NCBI GenBank assembly: GCA_030549775.1
Contig: CM060181.1
Coordinates: forward strand, 36,891,063 to 36,955,062
DNA from: Tamarix chinensis
Lineage: Eukaryota; Streptophyta; Magnoliopsida; Caryophyllales; Tamaricaceae
Length of the DNA: 64,000 nucleotides
Direction: 5' to 3'
Shown: positions 1 through 12,033 of the stretch, in pieces
How the letters are laid out: each line of letters starts with the position of its first letter
How positions within the stretch are numbered: position 1 is the stretch's first letter
Made by a program: the position numbers and the translations under genes
The notes under the pieces: generated by a model
The model's input: the letters and a program-made list of their open reading frames with translations, nothing else
What the model was told of the DNA's origin: nothing
Databases searched by the model: none

Positions 1-1020
1 TGTATATTTTATATTTTTCTTTTTAGCTTTAAGAAGGTGATTAATGGGATGCATATGATTCTTGATCCTTCCTATTATTTGAAATTAATGCTTTTAGTAA
101 GCCTTCTATACTCATTGGAAATGGATTGTCATGATATTTTTGAATTTTATTCTCATTTTGTGGTAGATATGGATGTGTGATTCATGATTTTTTGCAAGTT
201 TAATATGTTTAATTCATAATTAATATGCCTAGTTTAAAATAAATTATATGATTTGTGGTTTACTTAGGCATGCAAAAGGTTATGCCCAAAATCCCACAAG
301 TGTGCAAATTCTTCAAGTTCTATCATGCTTGGCTTTGTGACTTCCAAAAATTTTATAACATTTGTTTGTAGGTGTTTAGCGTTTTATTTGAAACATAACC
401 CTAAAACCTTGGATTAATTATTATTTTTAACCTTTGACCTATAACCTAGATAAATTCTTAAATAAATTTATCCTAATTATTTTTATCTTTCTCTTTTATT
501 ATTAAACCCACCCTAGATCAATTAATTTTTCCTCAAATTATTTATTCATGGTTTATTTTTCCTAACCGAGTATTCTAACCATAAATGATTGATAAATTAA
601 TTTTACCCCAATAATTATTCTCATCTTACCCTAATTTTAATCATAACTCTAAATTTTTTTCTTTTTTTCCTTTTCCCTTTTTCTTTCTCCTTTCTCTATG
701 TTATATCCCCTTTTCCCTTTTTCTTTCCCTTATCCCCCAGTTTGATCGACTAGTATACCTTTTCTCTTCAAGACATGCACTATCTTCCTCACATGGTATC
801 CTCTCCCTTTATTTTCCATTCCCTCTCTATCTATTACCAATCTTGTATCTCCAACAACTGCCTATAGCACTTGCACCTCCCTACTATACCTCACCTACCT
901 TGCACTATATTCATACCTAGTCCTAAGGTTTGTGTTGGAGAAAGAATCCCACTCAAAATCCATGCCAAGCCCCCTCCACCATCGACATTTCTTCTCTATT
1001 TATCATTCTTATGAATATTT
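1..1020. other. AT-rich intergenic DNA, no gene recognised
   Basis: No open frame of note and no recognisable protein match in six frames. From about 405 to 780 the strand is rich in TAATT and in pyrimidine runs. That composition resembles the leader half of the chromovirus LTRs elsewhere in the window (for example the reverse complement of 40280-40560), so this may be a worn LTR remnant. No LTR end or target-site duplication is visible, so this is only an inference. Confidence 0.3.
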
Positions 1021-1806
1021 ACAGTTTGTTTGGTTTTACTTATAAAAAGTAATTTTTTAGATAATTAATTATAAAAATTAATTATAAATTTTTATAAGTG
1101 TTTGTTTTTATTTCTATTAAGTAATTATAAAAAATTCATTAGTAAAAATTACTTTCTAAAAGTAATAATCTATAAGTAATTTTTCCCTACTTTTAAAACT
1201 ACTTCTCAAAAATCATGCGGTACAGTGTTTTTTTTTTAAATCGTTTATTTCCCCACCCCGTATCTCTGGTAGAGCACTAAACTTACCAGTTACCGGTGTT
1301 TTATCTCTAGGTAGCACATAAAAATAAAAATAAAAATAAGAAAGACCAGGCAGCAGCTGACAAGAATAAAAATAGTAATCTACTTCATGAGTCACATCAA
1401 TGCACACTACCCACACTACTCTTTTATTTACAATTGATATCATGGATGCATGCTACCGTTGGAGCATTTGATGCTGCATACTAGTCCCATCTTAGCCACT
1501 ACTTTGTAATTTTTTATATGCTTTTTAATATTTAATATTATATAATTTATATAATAACTATTATCAAGAGATATATATAGAAAGATAAAAAATTAAAGAT
1601 GAAAAATAAAAAGTAAATTTATAGAAAAATAAAAACCAAATACTAATAAGGTACAATAAGTAGTTTTTTTTATATTAATTACTTATACAATTAAAGTAAA
1701 AACAAACATATATTTTACTTATTAAATTACTTTTTTAAAATTATATTTATAAAAGTAGTTTTTATCTAAAAGTAATTATTAATAATAAGTAATACCAAAC
1801 GACACC
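1021..1806. mobile_element. Candidate MITE with long imperfect terminal inverted repeats
   Basis: The left end reads TTTGTTTGGTTTTACTTAT and the reverse complement of the right end reads CGTTTGGTATTACTTAT, followed on both sides by AT-rich sequence with repeated AAGTAATTTT-type words. Inverted ends, AT-rich content, no coding capacity and a length near 790 bp fit a non-autonomous DNA transposon (MITE). No clean target-site duplication was found, so the superfamily is not assigned and the exact ends are approximate. Confidence 0.4.
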
Positions 1807-2342
1807 TTAATAATTACAATTTTTTAAAAAAAAAGTACCAAGGATTCATTGAAAAATGTTTGATCTTCTATCATTTTGAGAAACAATATCATGTAAGATA
1901 TTGAAAATTAATGTTTCTCAAAATATTCATTTTGATAAATAAATTTGTCAAATGTTTAAAGGTGGAGTAGAATATAAGTGTGATTTTACATTTTCTTTTT
2001 GTTATCACAATTGTAACATGCATAATTTATCATTATCATTAAGTGACTAAAATAAATGAAAAATATCTAAAGGTTTTGTACATTATAGTACTCTAATATA
2101 GGGCCTACTTGGGAGGAAAATATATTTATGACAATTGGAATAAAATAAGAGGTATAATCAATATTTGATTGATCATTATGTGTCAGAGTAATCTTCAAAT
2201 CATCACAACATTCCTAAAAATATTTAATAAATCATATGAACAAAAATACTTTATTAAATTTAATATTAATTAACTGGCCAAAAAACTGAAAAAATATTAT
2301 TCTTTGCTAAAAATATATATGTATGTTTATATAAATTAGGGA
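1807..2342. other. AT-rich spacer, nothing recognised
   Basis: AT-rich intergenic sequence between the candidate MITE and the LTR boundary at 2343. It contains an inverted pair of short words around 1870-1930 (TTTGAGAAACA and TGTTTCTCAAA), which could form a hairpin. No coding region or other element could be supported. Confidence 0.4.
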
Positions 2343-5300
2343 TGTAACACCCCCATTTTTCACTACTAAAAAATTTTGTTTTAAAACATGACAGAAGCGA
2401 AAATATAAGTAAATCTTATAAAGAATGGGGTGCTACTACCATATCTAATATAAGATAGGAACCTTAATGCATAACTCACATTAAACGCAAGGCAAAGTAT
2501 CCAACCAACAAAGGACAAAGGAAAACTAGAGTGTGTACAAAAATACTAAAAAGTACAAAAGTTAAGGTATGCAACCCAAAGCTATATAAGCCTTCAAAAT
2601 CTGTATTAAGGTACACCGTATGCAAATGTAAACTAGAGGAAATTTATTACAAGGAAGGATGCCTTCATCACTCAAGGACCAAAATAGAAATTATTTGGAA
2701 ATACCTATACTCAACAACCCAACTATGTTGAGAATAGGATGGACCACTCACTGACCGTCCTCAAGAAGCCTGCACAAGACTTCTTGCCCATAAGATTAAA
2801 CAAGGGATTGCAACAAATCCATCAATATGCATACATACTAAGCAAATCAATCTACCACTATTATGTAGGTTGAAGTACAAGCGAGAACCACACAACATGT
2901 TCATGGTATGACATACCAAAATGTACATGCAATACTCCTACTATGTCATTCATAGACTATCATACTAGGTCATACATGACATATTTGGATCCACTGAAAC
3001 ATGCTTAACCATAATCATACCAACATACAAAGATATACAGATTATATCATATATATCGCCTTCTTAAGGAAACATGGGTCACTTAGATTATCCACATAGA
3101 AATTTTTAGAGTATATCTTGATGGGTAATGTGTAATTAAAGATACATATATGACGTTTCAACTGTAGATTCTTATAAAATATGGATCATGATTATAGTAA
3201 AAATAGATCATACAATAATTCATGGAAGCATGTCAAAAATAAAGAATCATACTACAACAGAGCATTTAAGGGGAACATATGGTGGCATATGTTTTCATAC
3301 ACAATAATAGGTATGCCACATCATAAATTCATAGGAACATAGGATTAATAGAAAATTTAAGGAGAGAAAACATGAGTTACACAAAATACTCATAACATAA
3401 GTGAGGCATGAGCTCTTAAATAATTATAGGACAAAACAAGTATCATATCATCAAAATAACCATATTAAGATCGAGCATAAAATAAGATAAGGCCAATTAA
3501 CACCTCTTTTTTATTTCATTCTGGTTATTATTTTGCATTAGGTGAATATAGAATTCCTTTACAAAATTATTGAAAAATAAGTGGGATTATTCCCCATGGT
3601 CTCTCACTACCGTGGAAGTCAAACCAAATAAATAGACATAAAGTCCTAGCTCATGCCAAAGTAATTCTCCTATGGTGACCAGACCTTTTAGGATCAATAT
3701 CCCTAGCATATAATCAATATCTAGAGTAGGAAAGGCACCGGTACCAACTAGGATCCCACCCAAAGGTAAAATGCCTAAAGGTAAACTAACACCCGATAGA
3801 TAATTGAGGATCGAATAATCCAGACCTATCATGATGCTTATTCCACTTTTAAGTGATAAATATTTTGTTATATCAAGATGTCATATCACATAAAGGTCTG
3901 TGAGTAATATCACACAAATTAATTATCCTTTTCAATCCAATGCACCCATATAAGGTTCTCATACTTTCCAATGTTCTCAATAGAGGTATCTTAAAGTGAT
4001 CATTCCATTTATTAATCAATTTTTACAAAGGTGGAAGTATACAATGTTGATATCAACCATAAATATCCAAACCAACATTCATTTTCCATTTACTTTTCTT
4101 CGTGTACAATTCAAGTCTAGGTTGACCTAAGGCTAAGGTCAAAGCCATAGTTTTTTTACTTAACCAAAGTATTACAATACATTAAAGAATATTCCAATAA
4201 TCCCTCAGGCCAAAGATGGAGGCCCAATTGGAGGTTAACTAGAGTCCAAATCCTAAATCATATTATTTATCCATTTATATCAGTAACTGAGTGATGGAAA
4301 ACTTAAGGCCATCATATAGATTCATGTTATCTCCTTTCATTCATGCTAAGTTACTAAGACTTGCAATGTTACACATTTTAAGGCCATAATGTAAGTTTTT
4401 AGAAGTTTATTAGCCATCATTATTATTTATTACATAGATAATAGCCATAAGAATCCACTTTTATCCATCTAGTCACTACTCATTTCATGGTCAAGAGAAA
4501 AGCTAAAAAGTGATGTTAAGGTCAACTTGGTCAAACTAGGATCAATTTTCTCTTTAATAACTTTAATTAATAAGTTAAACTCAATTAATCTAGGTAAACT
4601 TATAACTAATAGCATCTTAGGTCATTATCTAAGCATGATAAATGCAAAATATCACATTTGGGAAGAAATAAGCAAGAAAAGAAAAGCTAGTGAAAACCAG
4701 TCAATGGGTCTAGCTAACTAGTTGATTGGTCTCATGAACCAGTCAATCAACCAAGGTGCTACCAACCTTCCCACTAGTGATGAACCAATTGATTGGTCAA
4801 CCCCACTAGTTAACTATTAATCAATTTGTTTGGTTAAACTGATCGATGCTTCTAAACTGAGGCTAAGACTAATGGGTCACAGACCAACTAGTTAACTATT
4901 TTAGGAACCAGAGAACTAGTTTCCTTAAATAGGTTAACTAGTTATCCTACGACTTCATATCCTTTTCTAATTTTGATTCGAATCCCTTTCTAATGTTTAT
5001 GAAAACTTCTAATTAGAATATATTTGTGCTAATGAGCATATTTTGATGCTTTGAGATTAATTTACATCTTTCTATGATTTTATTTAGTTAAAATTTCTCA
5101 AAACGTACTTTTTAAGCATGAAACATCTCTCTTCTGGTTGCTTAGTTGTGTGTTTGAATTTTTACGCATTATTCCTAACTTAAAAAACTTCTATAATTTT
5201 TCCCTCCCTAAATACACTCAGCCTCCCCCACACCATCATGTTTTCTCTTACACCTTAGTTACCCACACTCAACTATACTAGTCTTGTCTCTCTCCCTCTT

Positions 5301-8300
5301 GTGAATTCAGACCATCTCTATATCCTATACACTCTATCTCTCATTCATTATCACTTCTTACATGCTTTTCTTGTTCTCTTCTTCCTTTCCCTTTGTGAAA
5401 TTTCCTAAGTATTGAGTATTCTCCATTTCTCTTCCTTTTTCCTCTAAGAAAAATAGAGGGTTGCTCTTATTTTCTTCCCTCATTTGTCAAGTTATTATCG
5501 CTCTTCTCTTCTTTTGATCTTGGATTTAGTTCTCTATTGTTTCTCATAAGTAATGAAGGATTAATATTTTGAGAAAGTTTGAAGATTCTAGCTTCATTTT
5601 CCTTGGAGTTCTATTTCTAAGAAAATGTTGAGTTATATTTTTTGTTCTTCTTCTTCTTCTAGTGATTTTATTTTATTTTAATGGAGGTTTAATGGTTTTG
5701 ACTCTTGATTCTCTTAGGAATAAAGTCTTAGTGGACAGTCATCAAGTTAGAAGTTTTGTGCTAGAATAATTGCTTCAAGGTGAGGCATTCTTATATTTGA
5801 TATGAATGAGGTTTTTGTTTCTTATTGTGGTTCCATGTTCATAGTGTGTTTCTGTGTTTAAGCATAGGCTAATTGTATTCTAGAATTCGAGCATATGGTA
5901 GAGTTTTTTCCTACAATTTAAGCATTGTTTGGTTTCTTCAATTTTTTTGCATGATTTGGTAGTTTAAGTATGATTTCATTTAACTACCTACATTATCAAG
6001 TATCCTTATGATTCTATATACACAATAGGTCTCTTTATGTGTTTTATGACAAAGCAGCATAATAGGATTAAAATGGTAAATTTTGGTGTATGTATCACAA
6101 GTATGGGTTCTATTTTACTCAAACTAGTCCATTGGTTAGCTGAACCCATCAACTAGTTGCATGAGCAGTCACATGATTTGTAAATTTTAATCAACTAGTT
6201 ATGAGATAAATCAATTGGTTCGATGAACCAGGTTATTGGTCCCTACAAATAGTCGATTGTTTTGTCAAACCCATCAACTTAGGACCTCATGAATAAAGTG
6301 TTTTGGTCACTACTTAGACTCATTAATCGGTTAGGCTAAACCCATAGACTGGTTTTTATGAACATTCAATTGGTGAGACCAACTAGTCGATCGGTCCACT
6401 GGTGTTATTTTTGGCTAAGATATGGTATGACAAGATCAGTCGAGTGGTTCGACTGTATTTTGCCGGGATCATTATTAATTGTTGTTCTTCTTTTGGATCA
6501 TTTGTGTTAATACCTCCATAAAATTTCAACACTTAAATTATGATTACAACCATGTTTACCCTTAAATTAATAAAAATCATAATGATGATATTTAGGACTT
6601 GAATTCGTTGAGGTTGGTGCCATCTCTAAACACCCAATTGGCATCTTTTATGTCTTGTCATATTTTTGGTGTTACCCAATTTGGATAATAATGAAATTTA
6701 TTTGTGCTTAGCTATATCACTTGGAAACACTCAATTGGCTATTTATGGAATTAATATGTGATTTGTAATATCGCTTGGTAATTAATAATAATGAAATAAT
6801 ATTTCATTTGAGCTTTTTATCTGACTCTCAGGGTAGACAAGTCACCCTGTGTTTTATATTTTCACTCAATACCTACTTCTTTCTTTACTAATTCATGATC
6901 GATAGGGGATATACGCATATCTTTGAGGATAGGATTATACTATGGTAGGCCAATATGGCATTAGTGTCCAACTCGAGTGGGTGAGGTATCTTAGTACAAG
7001 TCCCCTAGCACTTCATACTGTCCATTGCTTAGGCAGGTGTTATATCCCAACGTTTTCTCCCTCATAGCAAATGTGTTCAAGGTGTGGTAGGTGAGGTATC
7101 CCAATATAATCCCCTTTGATGTACTTCAACCATTAGTGGTGGGTGTGGTCTCCTAATTTGTGTTAGCCATCAGGACAAGTGCATTCGATGTGTGGTGGGT
7201 GTGGTTGCTCCAGATAAAAACCCCTTCAATGTATCCTAACCTTGTGTGGTGAGTGTGGTATCCCATTATGATTTTATGCTTCCATGAATTTTGTTCCTGG
7301 TGGAGAACTGGACGTGATTGAACAAATTTTCTTAATAATTGAAAATTATATGATCACTAATGGAAGATTTATAACATGGTTTACATTGTTTGGTTACGGT
7401 GTTCTTCCATTATCTTCATATAAGAATGTCTTGTTATAATACTGACATGAGCTTGAGTGTTAATTTATATTGGTATGCTTATTACTATGCTACTATATGA
7501 CTTCAATGTGCTTCATGAGCCTTACTATATTCTAGGTAGTTTGTTTTACCAGTACCTCACCGTACTGATACTACAATTATATGGTCCCTTTAATGATTTG
7601 GCTTCTAGTTCGAGGAGTAGAGAACAATTTGTAGGGGTACAACTCTCAGCTAGAGGATGTTGAGGATGATGATGTGGGTGAATAGTTAGCCATTACTTGG
7701 GGTTGGAGATTTATATTTTGTGCTTAAGAGTTTGGCTAATCGGCTAGACGGTTTGTCCATTGTGTTGGTAAGTTTTTGTTCTTCCAATTATTCAAACTCT
7801 TGGATTGATTCCTGTATTTGAATTTTGTAAACTCTCATGCTTCTTCATATCTATATTATTTTTCTCATTTTTGTTATAATTACTATTGTTATAATATTAT
7901 TATGAGCATCCATCATTTTGTTCATTGTTCCATTTTACCTTATATTAGGAATGGGTTGGGTGATGATCACACCTTTTTCATAGTTGATGTGGCGGTAACT
8001 TTCTCCTATTTTTCTTTTCAAACGCTTCCGTATTGTCTTTAAAATAAAATTTTCTTGTTCAAAAATTGGGGATGTTACACCAGTCGACAAGTTTAACCCA
8101 AGACTAAAACCACTGAAGTTATAGGTCAACTAGTTGATCAGTTGACCCAACTAGTCAACTATTATAGGAACCAATCAATGGGTTTTGTTAAACCAATCAA
8201 TAGGTTGGGTAAAAAATAACCGTTACCAAGCACATCACACACAAGCTCTTTCTATTTCTCAATCACATCAAACTTAAATCATAACTTACTCATGCTTCTA

Positions 8301-9852
8301 AACAAGCAATAATCATATGTTATCATGCAAAACATCAAAGACATGTTGAGAATCTCAATAGCATAATAAAATCATGCTTGCACCTTATGAACTTCAATAA
8401 AAGCAAGAAATTCATACATCACATTCTCTTTATGCTAGGTCATTATGCATCATATCACACATACCGATGTTACTTAACACACTTAGAAAATTAAAAGTAA
8501 TTTTGAATCTAAAACCATAATTTGAGGCCTATGTATACAAGAATTCAAGTTAAGCTTGATACCAACTCTTTCATTTATTCAACATCAACATGCTATAAAC
8601 ATTTTTATCATTAGAACTCGTACTTTTATTAAAACACAAAACATAAACTTCATTTAATCATACCTTTTTTTACAAAATAGGGAGGATAATGACTTACCTC
8701 AAAAGAACTTAGCAAACCCACCAAAGAGAGAAAACATCTTTAAAGATCCAAACCCCTTTCCAACACTAAAACACCTTTCAAGAAAGCTAGACTAAAACTA
8801 AGTAAAACCTTTTAAATCATGCAAATGAGGTATAATAAAATCAGAGACCAATGATAGGAAATGATAGCGAACCCACCTTCTTAAGGAAAACAAATATAGA
8901 ACACAAGATATGAAAGTTAATCCCACACTTCTTTCCCAAATATAACCTTATCTTGCTGAAGATCAAAATAAGAAGAAGCTAGAGAAAGGATTGGAAAAGG
9001 AAAGGAAAATAAGAAGTGAAATTCAAGGACATAAATTATAGGCAAAGCAAGTATGAAAGAAATAGGGCAGTTAAGGAAAAAGGGAGAAAATGAAGCCTTT
9101 GGCCTCAAATTACTAAGGGTTTCTGGTAGAAAAAGAAGGATATGGGGTGTATAAATCGAGAACCCAAACTCTAACCTAACTCCAAGCCTCCATGTGCACA
9201 ATTTTGGAGGTTCAAAGCTAGCATTTAGCCATCAAGCACAAATGGTGAAACTAAAATGCTCAGGCAATGTGCCTTAGAAATTTTAAATCATAAGAAAGGA
9301 ATAAGGGAAATAAGGAGAAGGAATTAAAGACAAAATCTACAAAGGTTGCAAGGTTGAATCTTCTATTCAAGAATCTCACAAAAGAGAGAAAAAAGGAAGG
9401 AGAGAAGATAAAGGTGTTGAAGTCATGAAAGTGATTTATGAGAAATTTCCCTCCACAAATCTGTTGGAAATAGATAAAATAGGTTAGGCATGCTCAAAAG
9501 CTTCGTAAAAAATCATCAACATACCTTTGAGAAAAAAATCATGATGCTGCAAAATTTTGGGGAAAGACTCGCAGTAAAAATCAAGCTTGAAGAACAATCA
9601 ATTCAGTCGAACCAGTTGATCGGTTCATCATGTTTCAAAACTCAATTTTAAGGGACAAAACAATCAATTGATAGCTCCTAACAAGTCAATTAGTTTCTCA
9701 ATAAAACCAATCATCTTCCAAAATCAAAGCCAAGATCAATAAAAACCATATCAACCTTAAGCACTCCTCTAAAACAAGATTAAACACACTCAGATCATAA
9801 GCAAATGCATAGATTAATACACATTAAAGAACCTAAAAAGTAGGGTATTACA
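2343..9852 (-). mobile_element. Solo-LTR-like copy of a chromovirus LTR, interrupted by a second LTR
   Basis: The block opens with TGTAACACCCCC at 2343 and closes with GGGTATTACA at 9852, the same terminal words that bound the other gypsy LTRs in this window. The flanking pentamers are AGGGA (2338-2342) and ATGGA (9853-9857), a 4-of-5 match expected for an aged 5-bp target-site duplication. No gag or pol lies inside. The reverse-strand orientation is inferred from a segment near 3739-3775 that matches, reversed, the P-element LTR near 61665-61700 (shared GGTGGGATCCTA). The outer LTR would be roughly 2343-4750 joined to 8080-9852, about 4.2 kb. The internal junction on the left is not precisely located. 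Confidence 0.55.
4750..8079 (+). mobile_element. Nested LTR, plus orientation, related to the M2 LTR
   Basis: The right end is clear: GGGGATGTTACA ending at 8079. The last 150 bases are recognisably the reverse complement of the start of M2's LTR at 57627-57760 (shared words such as GTGTGATCATCACC in reverse). The middle (6830-7290) has repeated GTGGTATCCCA/GGTGAGGTATC units, matching in reverse the repeats at 47030-47300 and 58430-58720. The left end could not be pinned down. A candidate CCAGT duplication (8080-8084) recurs at 4697-4701 and 4739-4743, so 4750 is approximate. No coding capacity; it sits inside the outer LTR 2343-9852. Confidence 0.5.
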
Positions 9853-10061
9853 ATGGATCCCCTCAATTTAGGTCTCTTGGATGGTTGCCTTTGCTTTCCC
9901 GCACTTAGAGTAGCCTATCTAGCCAAATAGATGAGTTTAATGTCTTCGTTTCTACTTGTAGTTTATTTTTGGGTTTTGCCATTCATTGGGAGAACAAATT
10001 AATATTGTTTCCTAGTCTATGGCTTGATGTTCAAACAAAAGTTATTATTAGCAAGTAAAGT
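9853..10061 (+). pseudogene. Possible F-box-associated domain fragment
   Basis: The open frame immediately after the LTR boundary contains LNLGLLDGCLCF. This resembles the NLGVLDGCLC-type motif of plant F-box proteins with an associated interaction domain. A stop follows at about codon 26, and a +1 shifted frame continues for some 40 codons to a stop near 10060. If real, it is a short broken gene fragment whose upstream part is missing or lies beyond the LTR insertion. The match is a dozen residues only, so this is tentative. Confidence 0.22.
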
Positions 10062-10189
10062 AAGAGTCGGGGTTATTAGTTAATAATCATGAACACTTCA
10101 AAATATATATAGACATTATGGTATTAAAAAAATATGCAGTTATAGATAAAGTATAACTTAATTGTTAATGCTAGCTCCTAGCTATTATA

Positions 10190-10480
10190 AGTTTCATATT
10201 CAAGTCTTCTGCCCTCCCCCTATTGTTATTGCAATACATTTATGGTAATCATGGTTACTTATAAGATACTTTGTATTAATTCTCTTGAACATTTTATGAA
10301 TTCAAAGGAAAAAAATAAAGATTATTCTCATTCAACAACTTATTCATATTTAAGTCTCCCGCCCCCTATTGTTATTGCAATACATTTATGGTAGCCATGG
10401 TTTCCTATATGATAATTTGTATCAATTTTCTTCAAAATTTTATGAATTTAAAGGGAAAAAAATATTCTCATTCGAAAACT
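10190..10480. repeat. Imperfect tandem duplication, period about 146 bp
   Basis: The word TATTGTTATTGCAATACATT begins at 10221 and again at 10367. Flanking text (TTCATATT..AAGTCT, TTTTATGAATT, GGAAAAAAA, TATTCTCATTC) is shared by the two copies with scattered substitutions. Non-coding. No terminal features of a transposon were seen. Confidence 0.75.
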
Positions 10481-10622
10481 TTTTCGGTCAAGCAACCTCA
10501 AAACCTACGCCCTAGTCATCATGTGATTGGCCGCATGGTGAGCAATGCATAACCAACACATAAAGTGGATTTTTCCAACTTATAATTTTTAAATGAACTT
10601 GTCTTTATTTTGGGTTATAGAA

Positions 10623-10626
<4 letters not shown>

Positions 10627-10661
<35 letters not shown>
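10627..10661. repeat. (TA)n microsatellite
   Basis: An uninterrupted run of alternating T and A of about 35 bases. The apparent open frame across it encodes only alternating tyrosine and isoleucine and is not a gene. Confidence 0.95.
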
Positions 10662-10662
<1 letters not shown>

Positions 10663-12033
10663 TATAATAATTTTGATTTTGTTTATGAATAAATACCCAT
10701 ATTATTATATTTTTCAACTTAAAAATCATATGTTTAAGTTTTCCTATTTTTATAACAAAAATTCATCATTATGGAGCAAATGTTCTCCATGCTTATATTT
10801 TAACATTGTACTACAAAATTTTTTACCAATAATATTTCATCATTATTCTATTTATATTTTACTATATTATACTTATATTGATGTAAAACATGCGGCAAGT
10901 AAAACATGAGGATAATACTAGTGATGTATAAATATGTTTTGGCAAAATATAATACAGTGACGGCGAACATCGATAGAAAATTAGTGAAACATATATGCAA
11001 CAACATGAAATACAAATCTAGTAATATAATATTATAATGTGGAAGTACAAACATAGTGAACATCGGTGTAAAAAATGGTGCAACACAGATACATTAACTA
11101 TCAATTCAATAATGGTGAAAGTTTCACACAAAAACAGTAAAATAAAAGCACACAACTTCGTTTGTATCAAAAGTATATTATTATGAATGTATATATTTAC
11201 AATAAAATAAAAAACCTCAAATAAAATAACTCAATATTGATATCTTAAATATGCATGATCACAAACAATATGGAGAAATCGTAATTAAAAGTGAACATGA
11301 ACTTATTATTATAAATATAATGGATAAATATTAAGAGTAGACAAAATTTATTTCTAACTAAATAAAAATAAATCCCTTCTACATATATATATAATGTTAT
11401 TTTTTATATAATTTTTTTTACCATACAAAAATGTCAATTGAAAAAAAAAATCCTTACGTTTCCGTCTTTTTCTTTTCAATGCATATAATTTTCGTTTTGC
11501 GCTATGTGATTACAAAAACAGAAGTAAAATACCAAAGTTTTATCGAACACTTGATAGTTGATACGCGTAGGAATATGTACTTGCTCCTGCATCAACACTC
11601 ATAAAAAACTAGGTAAAGCTCAAAAACGACATTATTTCACACGAAATGGGGAGTATCATTACTATTTTGACAAATGAAACACAGATTCAAACTAATAATT
11701 GAATTACAAAAAATGTAAGAAACAGCTATAGAATTCAAACTGATAATTCAAATTTATAATATAATCAAAATAAGATAACTGTGATCTTTCTTTTGTCTTA
11801 ATGCAAAAGAAAGTATCAGTAACAATAAATGAGAAAGGAACAGACGTCTCAGCGCATCTCCGCAGAAGATATTTTAGATATCACAAAGGTAGCGGAGTTC
11901 ACATATCTGCAGAATAATGACTGTTTCAAGGAGCATTCATCATGTCAAGATAATTTCACATGATGAATATATACATTACTAAAGAATGTAACTAGGCAAA
12001 TCCATGCCGCAAGAAAGGTGAATAGCTGAAAAC
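10662..12033. other. Intergenic DNA and probable CBR1 3' untranslated region
   Basis: No protein-coding region recognised. The last 150-250 bases before 12034 should include the 3' untranslated region of the minus-strand CBR1 gene, but I did not find a convincing polyadenylation signal and do not place its end. The rest is AT-rich with no repeat structure I could define. Confidence 0.4.
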
